A stretch of DNA of 6,524 nt from Verrucomicrobiales bacterium (lineage in GTDB: Bacteria; Verrucomicrobiota; Verrucomicrobiia; Verrucomicrobiales; DEV007): assembly GCA_007123695.1 (NCBI GenBank), contig SLGN01000055.1, forward strand, positions 1 through 6,524. The letters are read 5' to 3'. Shown piece by piece: positions 5,695 through 6,524 of this stretch. The notes below the pieces were generated by a model, which saw only the letters and a list, made by a program, of their open reading frames with translations, searched no databases and was not told the DNA's origin. Numbering within the stretch: position 1 is the first letter of the stretch; every line of letters starts with the position of its first letter. Position numbers and translations under genes: made by a program.

Positions 5695-6524
5695 TGTTCC
5701 GATTCCTTTCCTTCCGGGCGGCTGCCCTGTTCTTTGCCTTCCACAACCGTCCGCGCCCGATCGGCAGCCCGGGCCGAATCCGCGAGAAACCATCCGGCCA
5801 TCGCGAAAACACCGACGGCGAACAGGCCTGTCACGAGAAAACCGAAAGTCCCGGCACCGGACGACGAAAGGATCCCACGGGCCAAAGCCGCCACAAGCAC
5901 GGCGGCGGCAGGCAGCACAAAGGCCCCGAGGGCTGCCGCCGAGGGACGATGTCGCCGGTAAAACCATGTCGCCGCCCCGAAGACTGCCGCCCAGACGAGG
6001 GTGCCGAGAGCACGGGCGCCCTCGCCTTCCGAACGGGCGACAAAGTCGAAAATCCAGAACATCGGCAGCGAGACCAGCCAGATCGAGGCCGCCGTCGCCA
6101 GAGCCGGACGCATCCAGGCCCGCCCCAGCCAGCCGAAGCGCGAATGGAGCCACTCCCAGCCCACGAGTCCGAGTGCCGAGAGCAACCCCAGAGCGAGCCG
6201 CGCCGAAGACCAGTCGATCCGGCCTTCCGGCACCAGAACCTGGCCGGCATAGAGCGCCAGCGAGGTCTGGAGCACCGCGAACCAGAAAAGCCACAACCCC
6301 GCCAGCCGGGCTGCCAGCACCCACGGCATCGAGAGCGCTGCCCACAAGGCAAAGACTTCAAAGGAATCGGCCCCGGTCTGGTAAACCTGACCGAACACGG
6401 CCAACACCACCCCGCAGAGCACCGCCGCCGCAGCGAAAAGCAATTGTGCGAGGCCGGCGAGCCCCCGCCACGAGGCGAGGCAGGCCCCCAATACGGCGAC
6501 CGCCAGCAGCGTCTCGACCGATCC
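5691..6524 (-). CDS. DUF2157 membrane protein, N-terminus outside the window
   Basis: The frame is open from the window edge to a TGA at 5693-5691, giving 277 visible residues. The motif GQVYQTGADSFEVF at visible residues 45-58, followed by WAALSMPWVLAAR, is the hallmark of DUF2157, an integral-membrane family of unknown function. About eight hydrophobic segments follow, and the protein ends in a charged tail (SARAADRARTVVEGKEQ region). A TTG at 6491-6489 could be read as a start, but the coding pattern and a further hydrophobic stretch continue to the edge, and family members have more sequence before the hallmark motif. The gene is therefore best treated as 5'-truncated by the window. Its stop overlaps the next ATG as ATGA, so it is translationally coupled to the DUF4401-GDYXXLXY gene, a usual partner. 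Confidence 0.88.
   Translation of the reverse strand, partial: GSVETLLAVAVLGACLASWRGLAGLAQLLFAAAAVLCGVVLAVFGQVYQTGADSFEVFALWAALSMPWVLAARLAGLWLFWFAVLQTSLALYAGQVLVPEGRIDWSSARLALGLLSALGLVGWEWLHSRFGWLGRAWMRPALATAASIWLVSLPMFWIFDFVARSEGEGARALGTLVWAAVFGAATWFYRRHRPSAAALGAFVLPAAAVLVAALARGILSSSGAGTFGFLVTGLFAVGVFAMAGWFLADSARAADRARTVVEGKEQGSRPEGKESEQ
5703..5715 (-). promoter_or_regulatory. Ribosome binding site of the DUF4401-GDYXXLXY gene
   Basis: On the minus strand AAGGAAAGGAA lies 8 or more bases before the ATG at 5694, inside the last codons of the DUF2157 gene. It is the only strong Shine-Dalgarno-like sequence in front of any start in this window. With the ATGA overlap it decides the start and supports coupled or re-initiated translation. 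Confidence 0.7.

Noticed and set aside
5695..6345. Upstream extension of the DUF4401 frame to 757 residues
   Set aside because: It overlaps the DUF2157 gene in another frame and has shadow composition. The ATG at 5694 has a ribosome binding site and the ATGA overlap.
6489..6491. TTG as the start codon of the DUF2157 gene
   Set aside because: The frame continues to the window edge with coding-like hydrophobic sequence, and the family normally has more residues before the GQVYQTGAD motif.

Overview
The window is GC-rich and every gene I can support lies on the minus strand, so the reading order runs from high to low coordinates. The composition, the long-form NagB/PIG-L fusion protein and weak Shine-Dalgarno usage are compatible with a PVC-type bacterium (perhaps Verrucomicrobiota) or another GC-rich environmental lineage. 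This is inference; no marker gene is present to settle it.

Right part (6524 to 4072): a translationally coupled pair of polytopic membrane proteins of unknown function. A DUF2157 protein, cut off by the window edge at its N-terminus, overlaps by 4 nt (ATGA) a DUF4401 protein fused to a C-terminal GDYXXLXY domain. The two families commonly sit together and probably form one envelope-associated system.

Middle and left part (3989 to 207): after an 82-nt gap carrying a good candidate sigma-70-type promoter (exact TTGACA) come three cytoplasmic genes in a row. They are a 644-aa long-form glucosamine-6-phosphate deaminase-like protein with a C-terminal PIG-L/LmbE-like domain, a 267-aa alpha/beta hydrolase, and a 287-aa sugar phosphate isomerase/epimerase-type TIM-barrel protein. 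The gaps of 103 and 77 nt hold no clear terminator, so co-transcription is possible. The set suggests amino-sugar or carbohydrate/lactone turnover, but no substrate can be assigned. The striking point is that the PIG-L-like domain has lost essentially all its metal-binding and catalytic residues, while the rest of the family signature is intact.

Left edge (1 to 206): the 94 nt after the isomerase gene consist almost entirely of copies of one short element (core AACCCTCTTGG, direct and inverted) able to form two mutually exclusive hairpins. They abut the ATG of a possible further ORF that leaves the window after 37 codons and that I cannot identify.
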